Shown here piece by piece: positions 59,674-64,000 of a stretch of DNA of 64,000 nucleotides. Location of the stretch: positions 104,421-168,420 of the forward strand of contig NZ_RCWT01000015.1 of NCBI RefSeq assembly GCF_003688595.1, in the 5' to 3' direction. The notes beneath the pieces are model-generated. The model was given only the letters and a program-made list of their open reading frames with translations, was not told the DNA's origin and ran no database searches. Origin of the DNA: Sphingomonas sp. PP-F2F-G114-C0414 (GTDB taxonomy: Bacteria; Pseudomonadota; Alphaproteobacteria; Sphingomonadales; Sphingomonadaceae). Made by a program: the position numbers and the translations under genes. Position 1 is the stretch's first letter, and every line of letters begins with the position of its first letter.

Positions 59674-62168
59674 ACGACTGGCGGCTGGCGTGGCGACTTG
59701 CGCGACGCGAACTCGACCTGCGGTTTCGCGGGCTGCGGCTGTTGCTCGCGTGCCTGTTCCTCGGCGTCGGGGCGCTCGCCGCGATCGGCAGCCTGACCCA
59801 GGCGATCGATACCGAACTCGCCTCCCGCGGAAGCGCGATCCTTGGCGGTGACGTGGAATTCTCGGCCTCGCAGCGCGCCGCCACGCCGGCCGAACGTGCG
59901 GCGATGGCGCGGCTTGGTGCCGTGTCGGAGACGGTGCGGATGCAAGCGATGGCGGTGCGCGGTACGAACAGCGTGCCGATCGAGCTCAAGGGTGTCGATA
60001 CCGCCTATCCACTCTATGGCACGCTGGCTTTGCGCGGTGGCCGATCGGCAAGACCGCTCGACGCGACGACCGTACTCGTCGTGCCCGCGCTGGCGGAGCG
60101 CCTCGGGATAGCGCCTGGCGCCAGAGTCAGGCTCGGCACCGCAGAATTCACCGTCGGTGGGATCGTCACGAGCGAGCCGGACCGGCTGGGAGAGGGCTTT
60201 ACGCTCGGTCCGGTCGCGATCGTCTCGCTCGGGGGGATCACACGGACCGGCCTCGTCCAGCCCGGCAGCCTGTACGAAAGCAAATACCGCGTCCGGTTGC
60301 CCGAAGGCGCGTCGCCGCAAACCGCCACCGACCGCTTCAAGACAGCGTTCGCGACCGCCGGATGGGAAACCAAGACGCGCGATCGCGCCGCACCCGGCGC
60401 CGAACGCTTCGTCGACCGCATGGGGCAGTTCCTCCTGCTCGTCGGCCTGTCCGCGCTGGTCATCGCCGGGATCGGCGTCGGCAACGGCGTGTCGTCCTAC
60501 CTGACCGCGCGTCGCAGCAGCATCGCCGCGCTGAAGGTGCTTGGCGCCACCTCGGGGATCATCGCGCGGATCTATATCCTGCAAGTCGCGGTGGTCGCGG
60601 CGATGGGGATCGTCGCCGGGCTGGTCGCGGGTATCTTGACCGTGCCGCTGATCGTCTGGCTTGCCGGCGACGTCCTGCCCGTCGCGCCGCGGTTCGCCGT
60701 TCAGGTTGCGCCGCTTGCGCTTGCTGCGGCCTACGGCATGCTGATCGCGCTGGCCTTTACCGCACCGCCCTTGATCGAGGCGGGGCGTATCCCAGCCGCC
60801 GGGTTGCTGCGCGGGCTACTCGGCGAGCGTCGTGTACCTCTCCGCCGGACGCTGCCCTGGGTGATCGGCGCCGGTGCGGCGATCGTCGCGCTTGCGCTGC
60901 TGACCGCGGAACAGCCCGGTCTGAGCGCCGGCTTCCTCGCGGCGGTGGCGGGCGTACTTGCGATCCTGGCGCTGTTCGGATGGAGCATCCGTCGCGGGGC
61001 AGCGCTGCTGCCTCGATCGCGGCGCCCGTTACTCCGCTTGGCGGTCGCCGGTCTGCACCGCCCCGGTGCGAGGACCGGGACGTTGGTCGTCGCGCTCGGT
61101 CTGGGCTTGACGCTGTTCGTCCTGCTGGCCGGAATCCGCACCAGCATCGACGCGAACATCGAGCGGACCGTGCCGCAGCGCGCGCCCGCGTTGTTCGCGC
61201 TCGACGTCCCGCCTGATCGCGAGGCCGAGTTTCGCCGGGTCGTCGAAGCGGTCGCCACCCACCCGCTGATCCGAACGGTGCCGGCGATGCGCGGCACGAT
61301 CACCGGCTATGGCACGACGCGCGTCGCCGACCTGAAGACGTTGCCCGAGGGCGCCTGGGCACTGCGCGGCGAGCGCGGTCTGACCTATTCCGAGACCCTT
61401 CCTGAAGGGAGCGAACTGACTGCCGGCCGCTGGTGGCCGAGAAGCTATGATGGGCCGCCGCTCGTCTCGATCGACGAGCGGCTGGCGAAGGTGCTCGATC
61501 TGAAGATCGGCGATCCGCTCAGCTATACGTTGCTCGGGGTAGAGCGAACCGCGACGATCGCATCGTTCCGGCGGATCAGCTGGGATACGCTTGGCTTCAA
61601 CTTCGTGATGGTCTTCTCGCCCAACGCGATCGAGGACGCTCCGCACAATCTCGCGGCGACGATCGATCTCGCGCCCGGGCAGGAGGCGAGGGTGATGCGT
61701 GCGCTGCTGCCCCGCTTCCCGTCGGTCTCGGTGATCGAGGTGCGCGGTGTGCTGGGACAGGTTCGCGCGATCGTCTTGCAGATGGCGATGGCGATCACCG
61801 CGGCGGCGTCTGTCGCGATCCTGGCCGGTATCGCCGTGCTGATCGGTGCGATCGCGGCCGCACGCGAGGCGCGCACCTACGACGGCGTGATCCTGCGAAC
61901 GTTAGGCGCCACGCGGTTGCAGGTGCTCGCGGTTCAGGCGCTTGAATACGCGTTTTTGAGCATCGTGCTGTCGCTGCTTGCCTTGCTGCTGGGGCTCGGC
62001 GGCGCGTGGTATGTCGTGACCCAGCTGTTCACGTTCGAATGGCTTCCGGACTACGCAGTGGTCTTCGCGACGCTGGTCGGGGGCGCCGGGCTGACGATGG
62101 CGATCGGACTGATTGGCGCGTGGCCAATTCTCGGCGCGCGCCCCGCACGCGCGCTTCGCGAGCTCTAG
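59670..62168 (+). CDS. ybbP: ABC transporter permease YbbP (FtsX-like)
   Basis: 832 residues from GTG 59670. An N-terminal helix (LRLLLACLFLGVGALAAIGSL) is followed by a periplasmic domain and two FtsX-type permease blocks: about 255-380 (FLLLVGLSALVIAGIGVGNGVSSYLTARRSSIAALKVLGATSG) and 700-820 (IAAAREARTYDGVILRTLGATRLQVLAVQALEYAFLS). Central helices lie about 410-500. It is the membrane partner of YbbA. Confidence 0.94.
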   Translation: MNDWRLAWRLARRELDLRFRGLRLLLACLFLGVGALAAIGSLTQAIDTELASRGSAILGGDVEFSASQRAATPAERAAMARLGAVSETVRMQAMAVRGTNSVPIELKGVDTAYPLYGTLALRGGRSARPLDATTVLVVPALAERLGIAPGARVRLGTAEFTVGGIVTSEPDRLGEGFTLGPVAIVSLGGITRTGLVQPGSLYESKYRVRLPEGASPQTATDRFKTAFATAGWETKTRDRAAPGAERFVDRMGQFLLLVGLSALVIAGIGVGNGVSSYLTARRSSIAALKVLGATSGIIARIYILQVAVVAAMGIVAGLVAGILTVPLIVWLAGDVLPVAPRFAVQVAPLALAAAYGMLIALAFTAPPLIEAGRIPAAGLLRGLLGERRVPLRRTLPWVIGAGAAIVALALLTAEQPGLSAGFLAAVAGVLAILALFGWSIRRGAALLPRSRRPLLRLAVAGLHRPGARTGTLVVALGLGLTLFVLLAGIRTSIDANIERTVPQRAPALFALDVPPDREAEFRRVVEAVATHPLIRTVPAMRGTITGYGTTRVADLKTLPEGAWALRGERGLTYSETLPEGSELTAGRWWPRSYDGPPLVSIDERLAKVLDLKIGDPLSYTLLGVERTATIASFRRISWDTLGFNFVMVFSPNAIEDAPHNLAATIDLAPGQEARVMRALLPRFPSVSVIEVRGVLGQVRAIVLQMAMAITAAASVAILAGIAVLIGAIAAAREARTYDGVILRTLGATRLQVLAVQALEYAFLSIVLSLLALLLGLGGAWYVVTQLFTFEWLPDYAVVFATLVGGAGLTMAIGLIGAWPILGARPARALREL

Positions 62169-62278
62169 ACGAGGATTGCGTACGAACATGCGGCACGTTT
62201 CGCGACCCGCGGCGTTGGGCTGATGCGGGGCAATCCTCGCGACACGACTGTTTTCCGAGGACCAAGACTCTGGCCGAT

Positions 62279-63463
62279 ATGACCGCTTTGCCGAACACTG
62301 CCACTAGCCCTTGGTCCATGTCGGCAGGCGAATGGTGGAAGGTCCTGAAACGGACCTGGGCCGAGGCAGCGGACGATAATATCGGGCTCATCGCCGCGGG
62401 GACCGCGTTCTACGGGTTCGCGGCGATCGTTCCGTTGCTGGCGTCGGTCGTCCTGATCTATGGCTTGGTTGCCGATACCGCGACCGTCGTCGCCAACATC
62501 CGTGCTCTTTTCAACGTCCTCCCCGATGATGCGGCCCGCGTGATCGGCGATCAGCTGGCGACCGTCGTCGGCACGTCTGAAGGCAAGAAGGGCTTCGGCC
62601 TCGTCATCGCGCTGGGGATTGCCTTGTACGGCGGCACCAAGGGTGCCTCGTCGATCGTCACCGCGCTCAACATCGCCTATGAAGAGAAGGAAACGCGGGG
62701 GTTCATCGTATTGAACCTGCTGGCCTTCGCGATCACTGGCGGGGCGGTGATGCTGGCATTGGTTGCCGCCCTGTCGACCGCGGCGTTTGCGCTACTCGAC
62801 AGCCTGATACCTGGCGCGCCGGAAATCCTGCTGCTGGCGATCCGCCTCGTCAGTTACGGCGTGCTCGCTTCGCTAGGCGTTACGGCGGCGGCGTGCTTGT
62901 ATCGGTTCGGCCCCAATCGTCACAAAGCCAAGTGGGCGTGGCTGACGCCCGGATCTCTGGCTGCAACGGTTATATGGCTGGGCGCGACGATCGGGTTCGG
63001 CGTCTATGTCTCGCGCTTTGGAAATTACGGCGCGACCTATGGCTCACTGAGCGCGGTCATCGTGCTCCTCACATGGCTGTGGCTCTCGGCCTATGTTTTC
63101 CTGCTCGGCGCAGAACTGAATTCGGAACTGGAGCACCAAACGACGAGCGACACGACGACCGGAGGGGCTACGCCGATGGGAACGCGCGGTGCGACCGTCG
63201 CGGATACGGTTGCGACAGACATCGACCCGAAGCCAGTTGTTCAGCCCGAGGAACCGGACAGGGTAGGGGTCTTGGCCGCCGCCCATCTCAGCGGCATGCA
63301 GGCAGGGTTACCAGCATCGCTTCTGGCGCTCGGAGGTCTGAGGTCGATCCGTCGCGGCTCACCGTTCGCGGGTCTTTGTCTGATCGCCGCTAGCGCAGCA
63401 CTGGCGCACCGGAAGCGACGTGCGTCAGACGAGGTGGCAGCAAAAATGCGAGCCAAGGCCTGA
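62279..63463 (+). CDS. YihY/BrkB-family inner-membrane protein
   Basis: 394 residues from ATG 62279. DDNIGLIAAGTAFYGFAAIVPLLASVVLIYGL and the later ALYGGTKGASSIVTALNIAYEEKETRGF, then FGNYGATYGSLSAVIVLLTWLWLSAYVFLLGAELNSELE, are the YihY signatures; about six membrane helices. The extra C-terminal part (about 290-394) is polar and then has one more hydrophobic stretch (FAGLCLIAASAALAH). Function unknown. TGATG coupling to the RNase H-like gene. Confidence 0.9.
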   Translation: MTALPNTATSPWSMSAGEWWKVLKRTWAEAADDNIGLIAAGTAFYGFAAIVPLLASVVLIYGLVADTATVVANIRALFNVLPDDAARVIGDQLATVVGTSEGKKGFGLVIALGIALYGGTKGASSIVTALNIAYEEKETRGFIVLNLLAFAITGGAVMLALVAALSTAAFALLDSLIPGAPEILLLAIRLVSYGVLASLGVTAAACLYRFGPNRHKAKWAWLTPGSLAATVIWLGATIGFGVYVSRFGNYGATYGSLSAVIVLLTWLWLSAYVFLLGAELNSELEHQTTSDTTTGGATPMGTRGATVADTVATDIDPKPVVQPEEPDRVGVLAAAHLSGMQAGLPASLLALGGLRSIRRGSPFAGLCLIAASAALAHRKRRASDEVAAKMRAKA

Positions 63464-63852
63464 TGACATATGGGCGGTCGATCAAGCTGTTCTTCGACGG
63501 CGGTTGCCGGCCAAACCCTGGCCCAATCGAATGCGCCGTAGTCCGGAAGGGGGTAGCGCACTACCGGCACGATCTCGGTAACGGCAGTAACAGCGACGCC
63601 GAATGGCTGGCTGCCATCCATGCATTGGAGATCGCAGCACGAAACGGAGACCGCGATATCACGCTGTTCGGCGATTCCACGCTGGTCGTTACCCAAGCCA
63701 ATCGAACGGCGCGGTGTCGCTCGACCGAACTCGAAGCACACCGGGCCAGGTTCATGGAGCTATCGATTGGGTTCGAGCGCCTACGCATCCGGCATATCGG
63801 TCGAGCCCAGAACCTTGCAGGCATAGCGTTGGCCAAGTTGCACCCCCGGTGA
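63463..63852 (+). CDS. RNase H-fold protein, last catalytic Asp not conserved
   Basis: 129 residues. IKLFFDGGCRPNPGPIECAVV has the first Asp of RNase HI, SDAEWLAAIHALEIA the Glu and ITLFGDSTLVVTQ the second Asp. The usual closing N--AD-LA motif reads QNLAGIALAKL, so the fourth acidic residue is absent. It resembles the short RVT_3-type RNase H proteins. Start overlaps the YihY stop. Confidence 0.8.
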   Translation: MTYGRSIKLFFDGGCRPNPGPIECAVVRKGVAHYRHDLGNGSNSDAEWLAAIHALEIAARNGDRDITLFGDSTLVVTQANRTARCRSTELEAHRARFMELSIGFERLRIRHIGRAQNLAGIALAKLHPR

Positions 63853-64000
63853 GGCTGATACGGCCCCGCCCAGCGTCACAGGGGGTGCAGGCGTCGTTTT
63901 TCCGGAAACCGACCAAAAACTGTAAAATAGTGTTTGACGGGGTGGGGGGGTGGCCCTAGAGGGGTGTCACCGCAGCGGACGGCCTCAACGGCTTCTGAAG

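Noticed and set aside
1..64000. CRISPR arrays, rRNA genes, transposases
   Set aside because: No regularly spaced direct repeats, rRNA-like sequence or transposase motifs were seen on either strand.

Overview
The window looks like the chromosome of a GC-rich alphaproteobacterium, most likely a Sphingomonas-type organism. This is an inference from base composition, from ATG/GTG genes packed with 1-4 base overlaps, and from the gene content. It has two parts joined at a tRNA-Ser gene (29218-29307).

Positions 1-29217 are most of a P2-like (myovirus) prophage integrated at the 3' end of tRNA-Ser(UGA); its far end lies off the left edge. On the minus strand, in transcription order, lie the capsid genes (O scaffold/protease, N major capsid, M small terminase, L head completion), tail gene X, a four-gene lysis cassette (holin, GH24-like lysozyme, nested spanins), two secreted cargo proteins including an SGNH hydrolase, and tail completion genes R and S. 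A second operon holds baseplate J and I, a fibre, a beta-helix tail spike and a small coiled-coil protein. A third holds V, W, sheath FI, tube FII, E/E' with a P2-type slippery site, and the start of the tape measure T, which has an in-frame TAG. Terminase P and portal Q run on the plus strand. A nearly identical 23-base palindrome lies ahead of each late operon (17.65, 9.10 and 3.72 kb) and nowhere else that I found. It resembles the role of the Ogr/Delta site of P2 and is the most distinctive regulatory signal here.

Where P2 would carry its replication and immunity genes (20.6-29.1 kb) there are instead a 3' scrap of an SRAP (YedK-like) gene, an AIPR-family phage-defence protein, a LexA-boxed umuDC pair, an AT-rich Crp/Fnr-like regulator with a palindromic site, a winged-helix RepA-like protein and the P4-type integrase. 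No A, B, Cox or C homologue was recognised.

From 29.3 kb the sequence is ordinary chromosome. Regions in order: an acyl-CoA dehydrogenase / PIG-L deacetylase / NodS-like methyltransferase / glycosyltransferase cluster (30.0-33.4 kb); a glucose dehydrogenase-like SDR coupled to a GH15 glucosidase; an old yellow enzyme; a coupled glgX(treX)-treZ-malQ-treY operon that turns glycogen or maltodextrin into trehalose; a ZnuD-like TonB receptor under a dyad operator; an N-formylglutamate amidohydrolase; two transglutaminase-like proteases; a Crp/Fnr regulator; a leucine-degradation operon (isovaleryl-CoA dehydrogenase, methylcrotonyl-CoA carboxylase beta and alpha, MaoC hydratase) interrupted by a perfect inverted-repeat element; the tesA / ybbA / ybbP neighbourhood; and a YihY membrane protein coupled to an RNase H-fold protein.
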